DNA from: an uncultured Prevotella sp.
Lineage (GTDB): Bacteria; Bacteroidota; Bacteroidia; Bacteroidales; Bacteroidaceae
Length of the DNA stretch: 56,006 nucleotides
NCBI GenBank assembly: GCA_900314995.1
Contig: OMXK01000016.1
Location: 1 to 56,006, forward strand
Direction: 5' to 3'
The position numbers were made by a program, and so were the translations under genes. Under the pieces are notes generated by a model, which was not told where the DNA came from, made no database searches, and saw only the letters and a program-made list of their open reading frames with translations. Positions within the stretch are counted from its first letter, which is position 1, and each line of letters begins with the position of its first letter. Below, piece after piece: positions 44,735 to 53,734 of this stretch.

Positions 44735-46300
44735 ATGAAATTCAACATAAAGAAAAACGGAATTTATAGTTTTGCCTTTGCTACCGCCGTGTCGCTGACA
44801 GCATGTACGGGTGATCTCAACGTGACCCCTATCGACCCCAACCTCGACACCCCGGAGAATGTGCTCACTAGCACAGAGGCATACAATCAGATGCTGGCAA
44901 AGTGCTATTCGGGTCTGTCAGTAAGTTCACCCGACGGTGATAGCGGCGATCCCGATATTAAAGGTATCGACGGTGGTTTCGGTCAGTATCTGCGCGCCCT
45001 GTTCAACCTGCAGGAACTGCCTACCGACGAAGCAGTCATCGGCTGGAACGACCAGACGCTGAGAGACCTGCACGGACTGCAGTGGACATCCAGCGATGTC
45101 TTCGTCAGTGCCTGCTACAGCCGTGTGTTCTACCAGATTTCTCTCTGCAACGAGGTGATCCGTCAGATTGATGCCTCTGGCAGCAACGATGCCCTCATGC
45201 AGCAGTATCGTGCCGAGGCTCGTGCCATCCGTGGCCTGAGCTATCTCCACGCCATTGATCTGTTCGGCAATGTACCTTTCACCGATGAGACCTCTGCTGT
45301 GGGTGGTGGTGCACCTCAACAGATGAGCCGTTCTGAGCTCTTCAACTGGCTCGCGAAGGATATGGAGGAGACAGCTGATCTGCTGCCTGCAAATCCTGAG
45401 AAATATCGCGCCGGCAAGGGGCTGTGCTATATGATTCTGGCCAAGCTCTATCTGAATGCAGCTGTCTATACTGGCACAGCCAACTATCAGAAGTGTGCCG
45501 AGTACTGCCAGAAGGTAATCGACCTGGGCTATCAGCTGGAGTCTGCTGAAGACTACTGGAAGCTCTTCTGTGCCGACAACGACCAGATGCTGGGCACAGG
45601 CCACGAGATTATCTTCAGCGTCTATCAGGATCATATCAACACACAGGCATACGGTGGTACTACTTATATCATCAATGCTGAAGTTGGCAGTAAAATGGAT
45701 TATTTAGCCTACGGTCTTGGCGGTAGCGGCTGGGGCGGTCTTCGCGTAACCCCGCAGTTCGTCGACAAGTTCGAGAGCGCAGACCAGCGTGCAAAGTTCT
45801 TCACCGACGGCCAGTCAAAGGAGATTATCGATATCGGCGACTTCTTCAGCGGCTATGCTTTCACGAAGTTCACCAACCTGAAGGCCGACGGCAGCATCCT
45901 GTCCGATGCCAACTCCTTCCCCGATACTGACTTCCCCGTATTCCGTCTGGGTGATGTCTACCTGATGATGGCTGAGTGTGAAGTTGTAGGTGGCGTAAGC
46001 TGTGGCGGTGTTGAGAAGTTCAATGCCATCCGTACCCGTGCAGGTGTCGATGCCATTGCAAGCCCCTCTAAGATGGATATCCTCAACGAACGTGCCCGTG
46101 AGCTGGCTTGGGAGTGCCATCGCCGCTCTGACCTCGTTCGCTTCGGTCTCCTCACCTCTGGTGACTACCTCTGGGCTCACAAGGGCATGAACAGCAATGT
46201 GGGTACACCGCATGCTGTCGACAGCAAGTACAACTTGTTCCCCTTGGCATCAAGCGACGTGACTTCAAACACCAACTTGGTGCAGAATCCTGGTTATTAA
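44735..46300 (+). CDS. susD: SusD-family starch-binding lipoprotein
   Basis: 521 residues, lipobox SLTACTGDL, mature start LNVTPIDPNLDTPENVLTS. The SusD core has the starch-system pattern: YRAEARAIRGLSYLHAIDLF, GNVPFTDE and the C-terminal RARELAWECHRRSDLVRFGL. It should bind maltooligosaccharides and close the SusC barrel. It starts 19 bp after the susC stop with an AGGAGG-like stretch (aggagga) upstream, unusually strong for this phylum. Confidence 0.94.
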   Translation: MKFNIKKNGIYSFAFATAVSLTACTGDLNVTPIDPNLDTPENVLTSTEAYNQMLAKCYSGLSVSSPDGDSGDPDIKGIDGGFGQYLRALFNLQELPTDEAVIGWNDQTLRDLHGLQWTSSDVFVSACYSRVFYQISLCNEVIRQIDASGSNDALMQQYRAEARAIRGLSYLHAIDLFGNVPFTDETSAVGGGAPQQMSRSELFNWLAKDMEETADLLPANPEKYRAGKGLCYMILAKLYLNAAVYTGTANYQKCAEYCQKVIDLGYQLESAEDYWKLFCADNDQMLGTGHEIIFSVYQDHINTQAYGGTTYIINAEVGSKMDYLAYGLGGSGWGGLRVTPQFVDKFESADQRAKFFTDGQSKEIIDIGDFFSGYAFTKFTNLKADGSILSDANSFPDTDFPVFRLGDVYLMMAECEVVGGVSCGGVEKFNAIRTRAGVDAIASPSKMDILNERARELAWECHRRSDLVRFGLLTSGDYLWAHKGMNSNVGTPHAVDSKYNLFPLASSDVTSNTNLVQNPGY

Positions 46301-46335
46301 TTCTTTAGTCGGATCTATAAAAAAGAAAAGAGATT

Positions 46336-47232
46336 ATGAAAACAAGATATTTTAGTAGTGTGTTGTTTGCCGCTTTCGCCATGCTGTTCACAGCCTGCGA
46401 CTCCGATCGCGACGACAACCCCACCCTCGGTCCGAATCACACAGCTACTGAGTTTGTGCTGAATACATCGGCCGTGGCTGACCAATACATCCAGCTCACG
46501 CCGGACAATACGGTGAACCTCACCTGGACACAGCCCAACTACGGCGTAAATACCGTTGTCAACTACAAGGTACAGGTAGGACTGGTAGAGAATGGTAACA
46601 CCAAGTGGAGTGATTTCCTGGAAACAGGCTTCACTTCCTGCAATGTGAACATCAGCAGCGAGGAGATTGCCAAGGCTATCTGTAAGCTCGACGGCTTTGC
46701 TACTGAGGACGACTATGTGGATATGGGCTTCCGCGAGATTGCCATGCGTGTGGCTGCAAACATCCAGACCACCAGCTCACAGGTGATCGAGGGTACACAA
46801 ATCCTCTCCAATGCTGTTTCTTTCAATCACATGGCCGCCTACTGCAATGTACCAAGCAAGGGTACGCTGTGGGTGATCGGTTCTTGCTGTGGCTGGCCTG
46901 AGCCTTCACAGGGCAACAAGCAGACACTCGTCGACGGTGGCTGGTTCATCGAAGAGACAGAGATTGGCAGCAACGTGTTCAAGGGTGTCGTAGACATGCC
47001 TGAGGGCGATCTGACCTTCCGCTTCTATGCCAAGCTGACCGGCTGGGACGGTGGTGACTCTTATGGATTCAAGGTTGAAGACGAGGCTACTGAGATCACA
47101 CTGACCAATGGTGCATATTCTGGTAAGGGTATGACTGGTAAGGGCTCTTGGTTCATTGCCGGATTCCCCGGTGGTAAGATGGAACTTACCGTCGACAGGA
47201 ACAACAATACCGTCACATTCCAACTGCAATAG
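46336..47232 (+). CDS. SusE-like surface starch-binding lipoprotein
   Basis: 298 residues. Lipobox AMLFTACDSDRDDN; an N-terminal SusE-type domain (about 30-170: FVLNTSAVADQYIQLTP, NLTWTQPNYGVNTVVNYKVQ) and one C-terminal starch-binding-like domain (from LWVIGSCCGWPEPSQGNKQT to TVDRNNNTVTFQLQ). SusE anchors starch at the surface next to SusCD. It is shorter than the type SusE (about 387 residues) because only one binding module follows the N-domain. Confidence 0.88.
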   Translation: MKTRYFSSVLFAAFAMLFTACDSDRDDNPTLGPNHTATEFVLNTSAVADQYIQLTPDNTVNLTWTQPNYGVNTVVNYKVQVGLVENGNTKWSDFLETGFTSCNVNISSEEIAKAICKLDGFATEDDYVDMGFREIAMRVAANIQTTSSQVIEGTQILSNAVSFNHMAAYCNVPSKGTLWVIGSCCGWPEPSQGNKQTLVDGGWFIEETEIGSNVFKGVVDMPEGDLTFRFYAKLTGWDGGDSYGFKVEDEATEITLTNGAYSGKGMTGKGSWFIAGFPGGKMELTVDRNNNTVTFQLQ

Positions 47233-47249
47233 AATGATCGTTTAATCAA

Positions 47250-49103
47250 ATGAATAAGAAGATGAAAAAGATTAGTTTATATATCATGGCTCTGCTCAGC
47301 ACTGGACTCGTATCCTGTAACCAGGATTTCGAGACCATCTTCAGCCCGCAGACCAACCCGCAGGAGAGCCTACTCCAGGCTAGCGATGTCACTGTGGCCA
47401 ACAATACGCCTGCTGTCATCAATCTTGCTGAATATTTTACTGAAGATGGTATTGCAAAGGCAATTCCCATCGGTGCTGCTACCGTGAAGGAAGGCGCCAT
47501 GCCCGCCAACACCATCCTGAAGGCTGAAGTAGAATTCTCCAAGGATGCCGATTTCAGCAATTCAATTGTACTCGATGCCAACAGTCTCGATGGTTCTAGC
47601 GACATCTCTGTATCTGCATCACTGCTGCAGGATGCCTACTTCAATGAGATTACCCGCAATCCGGCAACCACCGACCTGTATATCCGCACGGTTCTCTATA
47701 CCGTTACTGGAGGTACATCTGATGCTATCGTAGGCAAGCCCGGTGAGAACTACTATGCTGAGAGCAAAGTGCAGTTCACTCCGCTGAACAAGGTACAGAT
47801 TTCTCCGGCATATTATATCATTGGCGGTCCTAACGACTGGGCTGGCTCGGCTGCTGAGAAGCCCATCAAATTCAACCACAGTGGTGCCGATGTCTACGAG
47901 GATCCTATCTTTACGGTTGTATTCGATGCTGCTGCCGAGGGTGACACCTGGTTTGCTATCGGTGACGACGAGGCTTGCGACGCTATCGGAGCCGGTGACT
48001 GGACCAAACTGTTCGGTATCGTAGGCGGTGACAGCCAGGCTAAGGAAGGTCGTCTCGACTACCGTTACAACCTGGGTGCCGACAACTCGTTCTGCGTACC
48101 TGCCGGAGCCAAGAAGATCAAGGTAACCATCGATATGATGAGCTACACCTTCAAGGTAGAGCCCGTAAGCATTGCTGATGCCTACTACCTCATCGGTGGT
48201 CCTGGTGAGTGGAGCGCAGAGTCAGCCATGACCATGCAGTTCTCTCACAGCAGCGCTGACGTATTTGCCGATCCTATCTTCACCTATGTCTTCGAGGGCA
48301 ATGGTGGCGAGGGCGACATGTGGTTCGCTTTCGGTGATAAGGATGCTATTGATGCAGTTGCTGCCGGCGATTGGACACAGCTGTACGGTACAACCGTAGA
48401 GAGCACTGACTTGAGCGGTGGTATCGACCGTCGTTACAACCTCGGTGGCGACCACTCATTCTGCGTCGACGGCAAGGCAAAGTTCTTCCGTTTCCAGATC
48501 AACATGGCCGAGATGACTTATACCATCACACCACTGAACTTCGCCGAGTACATCTGGCAGGCAGGTAACGGCAATGGTTGGGGTAGCCCCGCTGCTCCGC
48601 TCTACGGCCCTGCTGGCGACGGTCTGTACACAGGTTACATGTATCTCGACGGTGAATTCAAGTTCCGTAGCGGCGAGGACAACTGGGATGCTCCCGACTG
48701 GGGTATCGGTGCCGGCGGCGAGGGCACACTCGCTGAGCAGGCTGGCAACCTCAATGCAGCAGCAGGCTACTATATGGTCAATGTTGATCTCGGTGCACTC
48801 ACCTATACGCTCACACCAATCACCACGATTGGTATCGTAGGTCCTGCACAGTCAGGTGGCTGGGATAGCGATACTGACATGACCTACAACCCGGAGACTG
48901 GCGCTTGGGAGGCAACCATCGAACTGGCAGCCGACGAGCTGAAGTTCCGTGCTAACGACGGCTGGGACATCAATTGGGGTGGTTCGGTGGACAACCTGAC
49001 CCAAAATGGCCCGAACCTGAAGATTGCTGAGGCTGGCACCTACTTCATCCAGCTCTTCGCATTCTGCGACTCTAAGGCTTATTGCAAGATCGAAAAGAAA
49101 TAA
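47250..49103 (+). CDS. SusF-like surface starch-binding lipoprotein with four modules
   Basis: 617 residues, lipobox STGLVSCNQDF. A SusE/F N-terminal domain (about 30-180) is followed by four successive binding-like modules: YYIIGGPNDW (about 190), YYLIGGPGEW (about 312), IWQAGNGNGWG (about 435) and IGIVGPAQSGGWD (about 530). Modules 1 and 2 are clear duplicates (DVYEDPIFTVVF and DVFADPIFTYVF; RRYNLG-type lines). SusF of the type system has three such modules, so this one is larger. It holds starch at the cell surface. Start at 47250, or at the ATG at 47262 (MKKISLYIMALL). Confidence 0.88.
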   Translation: MNKKMKKISLYIMALLSTGLVSCNQDFETIFSPQTNPQESLLQASDVTVANNTPAVINLAEYFTEDGIAKAIPIGAATVKEGAMPANTILKAEVEFSKDADFSNSIVLDANSLDGSSDISVSASLLQDAYFNEITRNPATTDLYIRTVLYTVTGGTSDAIVGKPGENYYAESKVQFTPLNKVQISPAYYIIGGPNDWAGSAAEKPIKFNHSGADVYEDPIFTVVFDAAAEGDTWFAIGDDEACDAIGAGDWTKLFGIVGGDSQAKEGRLDYRYNLGADNSFCVPAGAKKIKVTIDMMSYTFKVEPVSIADAYYLIGGPGEWSAESAMTMQFSHSSADVFADPIFTYVFEGNGGEGDMWFAFGDKDAIDAVAAGDWTQLYGTTVESTDLSGGIDRRYNLGGDHSFCVDGKAKFFRFQINMAEMTYTITPLNFAEYIWQAGNGNGWGSPAAPLYGPAGDGLYTGYMYLDGEFKFRSGEDNWDAPDWGIGAGGEGTLAEQAGNLNAAAGYYMVNVDLGALTYTLTPITTIGIVGPAQSGGWDSDTDMTYNPETGAWEATIELAADELKFRANDGWDINWGGSVDNLTQNGPNLKIAEAGTYFIQLFAFCDSKAYCKIEKK

Positions 49104-49120
49104 GCAGGTTTCAATAATTC

Positions 49121-49156
49121 ATCAGGCGGATCGCTTATAGCAACGGTCCGCCTGAT
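49121..49156 (+). terminator. Hairpin terminator after the susCDEF-like genes
   Basis: atcaggcggatcg (49121-49133) pairs with cggtccgcctgat (49144-49156), 13 bp with one G-U pair, followed by ttta. No TAnnTTTG promoter is visible before the next gene, so the GH13 and GH3 genes probably depend on read-through. Confidence 0.75.
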
Positions 49157-49190
49157 TTTATATCAACGCAATATTATACTACACCGCATT

Positions 49191-50519
49191 ATGAAGAATC
49201 TCCTTTTATGCATCAGCATTGTGGCTGCAGTGATCTCCTGCAAGCCGGCAAAAGAAACGAAACAGACGGTATTCGAGATGCCTGCAGTAGCAGACATTGC
49301 TATGTATCAGGTGAATCCCCGTGTGTTTGCACCCGACCATTCACTCAATGCCGTCGCAGCCCGTATCGATTCCATCCGCGACCTGGGCGTCAACGTGATG
49401 TGGGTGATGCCCATCTACCCCATCGGTATCGAGAAAGGCAAGAACTCACCCTACTGCATCAGCGACTACAAGGCCATTGCCCCTGAGTTTGGTACCATCG
49501 ACGACTTCAAGAACCTCGCAAAAGTCTGTCACGAGCACGGCATGGGTATCATCCTTGACTGGGTGGCTAACCACACGGCCTGGGATCATCCTTGGGTAAA
49601 GGCACATCCTGACTGGTACACTCACGATGAGAAGACCGATACCATCATCCATCCACGCCCCTGGGACTGGTACGACGTAGCCGACCTAAACTACGATAAT
49701 AAGGATATGCGCGCAGCCATGATCGATGCCATGAAGTTCTGGATCGTTGAGGTAGGCATCGACGGCTTCCGCTGCGATGTGGCCGACGGTGTGCCTGCCG
49801 ACTTCTGGAAGGATGCCATCGATCAGTTGCGCACTGCTGCCGGCGACCGCAAGATCGTGATGCTGGCCGAGGGTAAGCGTTCCGACAACTTCACCGTTGG
49901 CGGCTTCGACATGAACTACGGCTGGGACTATAAGGACGAACTGGTGAAGGTATGGAAGGGGGCTCCCGTTTCCGACCTCATCAAGGCTGATAAGGCCGAG
50001 TACGATAGTCTGCCTGCAGGCAAAGTCAAGATGCGTTTCACCACTAACCACGACCACTCCACCGAGGCCACACCCTGCCAGGAGTTCACCAACGACCGTG
50101 GTGCGATGGCTGCCTATGTAGCCACCATCTTCCCCCATGGCGGAGCCCTCATCTACGGTTCTCAGGAGGTAGGCTACCCCGAGCCTATCAATTTCTTCAA
50201 GTTCGTTCCCGTAGACTGGACGGCCAAGCCCGAGATCTACAAGGAATACCAGAAGCTCATCGGTCTCTATAACGACCATCCTGCCCTGCGCAAGGGTGAT
50301 ATGACCGCCTTCCCCGACAATGACGTACTCGTCTTTGAAAAGAAAGATGCTGCCGAACGCTTCCTCGTTGTCGCCAACCTCAGAAATGAACAGAAGACCG
50401 TCAACGTACCAGCAGATTGGATGAATCGTCAGGCTCAGGATCAGGCCACAGGCCAAAACGTCCAACTCGGCAATACCCTCACTCTCACACCGTTCCAGTA
50501 TTTCATCTTAGCATACTAA
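49191..50519 (+). CDS. GH13 alpha-amylase-family lipoprotein
   Basis: 442 residues with a lipoprotein signal (AAVISCKPAK). Compact GH13 TIM barrel with conserved regions ILDWVANHTAWDHPW, GFRCDVAD (nucleophile Asp196), MLAEGKRSDN (acid/base Glu227) and TTNHDHST (Asp288), then a short C-terminal beta-domain. No starch-binding module is seen. It is shorter than SusG (about 690 residues) but shares its lipid anchor, so it may act on maltodextrins at the outer membrane, or inside it as a SusA-like enzyme. The exact product range cannot be predicted. Confidence 0.9.
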   Translation: MKNLLLCISIVAAVISCKPAKETKQTVFEMPAVADIAMYQVNPRVFAPDHSLNAVAARIDSIRDLGVNVMWVMPIYPIGIEKGKNSPYCISDYKAIAPEFGTIDDFKNLAKVCHEHGMGIILDWVANHTAWDHPWVKAHPDWYTHDEKTDTIIHPRPWDWYDVADLNYDNKDMRAAMIDAMKFWIVEVGIDGFRCDVADGVPADFWKDAIDQLRTAAGDRKIVMLAEGKRSDNFTVGGFDMNYGWDYKDELVKVWKGAPVSDLIKADKAEYDSLPAGKVKMRFTTNHDHSTEATPCQEFTNDRGAMAAYVATIFPHGGALIYGSQEVGYPEPINFFKFVPVDWTAKPEIYKEYQKLIGLYNDHPALRKGDMTAFPDNDVLVFEKKDAAERFLVVANLRNEQKTVNVPADWMNRQAQDQATGQNVQLGNTLTLTPFQYFILAY

Positions 50520-50564
50520 GTCTGCCTACGAAATCATTGTAAGAATAAACGAAAAGGCAAAGAA

Positions 50565-51713
50565 ATGAAGAAATATTATATATGGATGCTAGCCGTCATT
50601 CTGCTGGCATCGTGCTCCAACAACGATGACCCCGTCGTACCACAGCCGGCGGATGACGTGGAGGAGGAACTCGCGAAAATGACCCTGACCGAGAAAGTGG
50701 GCCAAATGTTTTATACCCGTCTGGAGTCGCTCGACACCACCTTCCATTGGAACACCTATGACGACTTGCAGGTGAATCCCATGATAGAAGTGAACACCAC
50801 CATTAAGGACGTAAACTCAAAATACCCGGTAGGTGGCATCATCCTTTACGCATGGAACATTGATGACGAATCACAGTTGGCAAGTCTAATCGCCGACATC
50901 AGGACATTTAATGGTTCGCCGTTGCTCTGCATCGACGAGGAGGGTGGTCGCATAGCCCGCATCGCCAACAACCCCAAATTCAATGTGAAGAAGTATGAGT
51001 CGATGGAGGCCATTGGCCAAACGGGGGATCCTGCGAATGCCTATGAGTGTGGCAATACCATCGGCACCTACCTGAAGCACTATGGCTTCGACATCGACTT
51101 TGCCCCTGTGGCCGACGTGAACACGAATCCGGAGAACATCATCATCGGCAAACGCGCCTTCTCCGACGACCCGCAAGTGGCTGCCCCGATGGTGACCAGC
51201 TATCTGCAGGGACTGAAGGATGCCGGCATCACAGGCTGCATCAAGCACTTCCCTGGACATGGCGACACCAAGGCCGACACCCATTATGGCTATGCACGGA
51301 GCATGAAGACCTGGGATGAACTGAAAGATTGCGAGATGGTGACCTTCAAAGCCGGTATCGCATGGGGCTGCCAGCTGATTATGACGGCCCACATCGGTCT
51401 GCCAAACGTGACGGGGTCAGATATACCTTCGACAATGTCGCCGATAATCCTGCAAGACAAGTTGCGTGAAGAATTAGGCTACCAGAACATCATCATCACC
51501 GATGGGATGGAGATGGGATCTATCACTCAGCAGTACAGTTCAGGAGAGGCTGCCGTGGCTAGCATTCTGGCAGGTGTTGACATCGTGCTAGGTCCGAAGG
51601 ACTTTGTCAAGGCTTTCGATGCCGTCATCAAAGCAGTTGAGAATGGAACCATCTCCGAAGAACGCATTAACCAAAGCGTCCGCCGAATCCTAAAACTGAA
51701 AAAGCAAGCCTGA
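50565..51713 (+). CDS. GH3 lipoprotein of the NagZ (beta-N-acetylhexosaminidase) type
   Basis: 382 residues; lipobox ILLASCSNN. A single (beta/alpha)8 GH3 domain with the NagZ signature KHFPGHG-x4-DTH at residues 227-240, which supplies the Asp-His acid/base pair specific to this subgroup, and the nucleophile Asp313 in IITDGMEMG. These enzymes remove terminal beta-GlcNAc (muropeptides, chitobiose) or act as phosphorylases. That activity has no obvious role in starch breakdown, yet the gene sits between two GH13 genes, 45 bp after the first. The pattern MSPIILQDKLREELGY matches the family. The function in this locus is open. Confidence 0.88.
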   Translation: MKKYYIWMLAVILLASCSNNDDPVVPQPADDVEEELAKMTLTEKVGQMFYTRLESLDTTFHWNTYDDLQVNPMIEVNTTIKDVNSKYPVGGIILYAWNIDDESQLASLIADIRTFNGSPLLCIDEEGGRIARIANNPKFNVKKYESMEAIGQTGDPANAYECGNTIGTYLKHYGFDIDFAPVADVNTNPENIIIGKRAFSDDPQVAAPMVTSYLQGLKDAGITGCIKHFPGHGDTKADTHYGYARSMKTWDELKDCEMVTFKAGIAWGCQLIMTAHIGLPNVTGSDIPSTMSPIILQDKLREELGYQNIIITDGMEMGSITQQYSSGEAAVASILAGVDIVLGPKDFVKAFDAVIKAVENGTISEERINQSVRRILKLKKQA

Positions 51714-51727
51714 AAGGCGACGCGAAG

Positions 51728-51747
51728 CGATGCAAACGTTTGCATCG
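51728..51747. promoter_or_regulatory. Second LacI-type operator, upstream of the secreted amylase
   Basis: cgatgcaaacgtttgcatcg is a perfect 20-bp palindrome containing the same 16-bp core as the operator at 41593-41608. Its centre is 62.5 bp upstream of the amylase -7 element. It starts 15 bp after the GH3 stop. Confidence 0.88.
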
Positions 51748-51765
51748 TGCAACTTACACATTTAG

Positions 51766-51796
51766 AGCCGGTTGGAGAACATCCAATCGGCTTTTT
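51766..51796 (+). terminator. Terminator after the GH3 gene
   Basis: agccggttgga (51766-51776) pairs with tccaatcggct (51782-51792) with one G-U pair around a 5-base loop, followed by a run of T. It separates the GH13-GH3 transcript from the secreted amylase gene. Confidence 0.8.
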
Positions 51797-51799
51797 GCG

Positions 51800-51807
51800 T
51801 AACTTTG
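51800..51807 (+). promoter_or_regulatory. -7 promoter element of the secreted amylase gene
   Basis: TAACTTTG matches TAnnTTTG, 37 bp before the ATG. The -33 position falls inside the terminator stem and lacks TTG, so an activator such as the LacI-type protein may be needed. Confidence 0.65.
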
Positions 51808-51843
51808 CAGCATCAAACAACAATCAAAAGCTCATAGCACATT

Positions 51844-53673
51844 ATGAAGAGACTACTTACCACATTGACATTTGTCGTCGCAACCCTTGGCATGATGGCT
51901 CAGGGATGGCCGGAGAACTATGGCGGCGTCATGCTGCAAGGTTTCTTTTGGGACTCGTTTAACGATACCCAATGGACACGTTTGGAGAAGCAAGCCGATG
52001 AATTGGCTACGACCTTCGATCTTGTGTGGATTCCCCAAAGCGCCAACTGTGGAGGCACGTCAATGGGCTATGATGACCTCTACTGGTTTGAGAACTACAA
52101 CAGTTCCTTCGGCAACGAGGCCGAACTGCGCTCACTCATCAAGACTTTCAAGGAGAAAGGCATCGGAACAATCGCCGACGTGGTGATCAACCATCGCAAG
52201 AACGTCAGCAACTGGGTGGATTTCCCGAAAGAGACCTATAACGGTGTTACTTATGAGATGGTATCGACAGACATCGTCAAGAACGATGACGGTGGTGATA
52301 CGAAGAAATGGGCCACGGACAATGGCTATAGCCTCAGCGAGAACAATGATACCGGTGAGGGCTGGGGCGGTATGCGCGACCTGGACCACAATAGCGAGAA
52401 CGTGCAGACCATCGTGAAGGCCTACCTGAAGTTCCTGCTTGAAGACCTGGGCTATGCGGGCTTCCGCTACGATATGGTGAAAGGCTATGCCTCAAAGTTT
52501 ACGAAACTGTATAACGAGGATGCGAAACCACAGTTCTCTGTAGGTGAATACTGGGACAGTTCGAGAGCTATCAAGAACTGGATTGACAATTCAGAAAAGT
52601 CGAGCGCTGCCTTTGACTTCCAATTCAAATATGTAGTGCGTAATGCCACGGACAAGGGCGATTGGACCTATCTCGGAAAGAACAACGAGAATAAAGATGA
52701 AAACTGGCCCCTCGTCAGCAGCCAGTTCCACGACGGCAGTTACCGTCAGTATGCCATTACCTTTGTGGAGAACCACGATACAGAAGTAAGGCCCGACGGA
52801 AGCAGCAACGGCCCGCTCCGCAAGGACACACTGGCAGCCAACGCCTATCTGCTGGCTATGCCCGGCACGCCTTGCATCTTCCTGAAGCACTGGAAGGCCT
52901 ACAAGCAGGAGATTGCCAACATGGCAACCGTGCGCAAAGCCGTGGGCATCACCAACACCAGCACACCGCAGGAAATTGCCTCGCAGAAAGACTACTATGC
53001 CGTAGAGGTGGCGGGCACCAACGGCAAACTGCTCGCCGTAGTAGGCACGAAGGCCGCAGACTATACGCCCGATGGTGACTGGCAGAAAGCCATCAGCGGC
53101 TATCACTACGTCTATTACGTCAGCGGTATCGATCCAGAGAGCATCACCTATCCGGAGTTTGCCAAGAGCGACTTCAAGCCCTATACGATTACCATTGGGG
53201 TGAATACCGACCAGGTGGGGTGGACGGACGGCGTGAACTTCTGGACATGGGGCGGCGACGGCTCTCACGCACCAGCAAACAGTTCATGGCCTGGTGACAA
53301 CGTGACTGAGACCATGGAGGTTGGCGGCAAGACCTGGTACACCAAGCAGTTTTCCATCAATGATGATGCTGATGCTGTCAGCTTCGTGTTCAGCACAGGC
53401 TCAGGCAGCCCCCAGACAGTCGATGTCACCAACGTATCCGAAGATAAGTTCTTTGAAATCTCCAGCGAGAAAGACGGGGACAAGTATCTGGTAAACGACG
53501 TGACTTCGACCTATACAGGCATCCGCAGTATCAATGCCCAGACCGACGGCTATACCAAGGTATATACCCTTGACGGACGACTCATCCGCACAGCCAAGAG
53601 CAAGAGCGAGGCCGTCAACGGTCTGCCAAAGGGCATCTACATTATCAATAAAGCGAAATTCATACTTAAATAG
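51844..53673 (+). CDS. Secreted GH13 alpha-amylase with CBM26-like module and sorting tail
   Basis: 609 residues. Signal peptide (MKRLLTTLTFVVATLGMMAQ). GH13 catalytic domain (about 22-400): GTIADVVINHRKN, GFRYDMVKG (nucleophile Asp210), FSVGEYWD (Glu235) and TFVENHDTE (Asp312). A starch-binding module of the CBM26 type (about 455-550: VGWTDGVNFWTWGGDGS, WYTKQFSINDDADAVSFVFS) follows. The C-terminal tail YTLDGRLIRTAKSKSEAVNG plus LPKGIYIIN is a type IX-like sorting signal. It should attack starch outside the cell. It has its own promoter and LacI-type operator, and a terminator follows. Confidence 0.92.
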   Translation: MKRLLTTLTFVVATLGMMAQGWPENYGGVMLQGFFWDSFNDTQWTRLEKQADELATTFDLVWIPQSANCGGTSMGYDDLYWFENYNSSFGNEAELRSLIKTFKEKGIGTIADVVINHRKNVSNWVDFPKETYNGVTYEMVSTDIVKNDDGGDTKKWATDNGYSLSENNDTGEGWGGMRDLDHNSENVQTIVKAYLKFLLEDLGYAGFRYDMVKGYASKFTKLYNEDAKPQFSVGEYWDSSRAIKNWIDNSEKSSAAFDFQFKYVVRNATDKGDWTYLGKNNENKDENWPLVSSQFHDGSYRQYAITFVENHDTEVRPDGSSNGPLRKDTLAANAYLLAMPGTPCIFLKHWKAYKQEIANMATVRKAVGITNTSTPQEIASQKDYYAVEVAGTNGKLLAVVGTKAADYTPDGDWQKAISGYHYVYYVSGIDPESITYPEFAKSDFKPYTITIGVNTDQVGWTDGVNFWTWGGDGSHAPANSSWPGDNVTETMEVGGKTWYTKQFSINDDADAVSFVFSTGSGSPQTVDVTNVSEDKFFEISSEKDGDKYLVNDVTSTYTGIRSINAQTDGYTKVYTLDGRLIRTAKSKSEAVNGLPKGIYIINKAKFILK

Positions 53674-53703
53674 GATAGTTAAATAGTTAGTAATTGGTAG
53701 GAA

Positions 53704-53734
53704 AGCATCGTCCGCAGAGGATGGTGCTTTTTTT
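53704..53734 (+). terminator. Terminator after the amylase gene
   Basis: agcatcgtcc (53704-53713) pairs with ggatggtgct (53719-53728), with two G-U pairs, followed by seven T. The T-run reaches the stop codon of the convergent glycosyltransferase gene. Confidence 0.75.
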
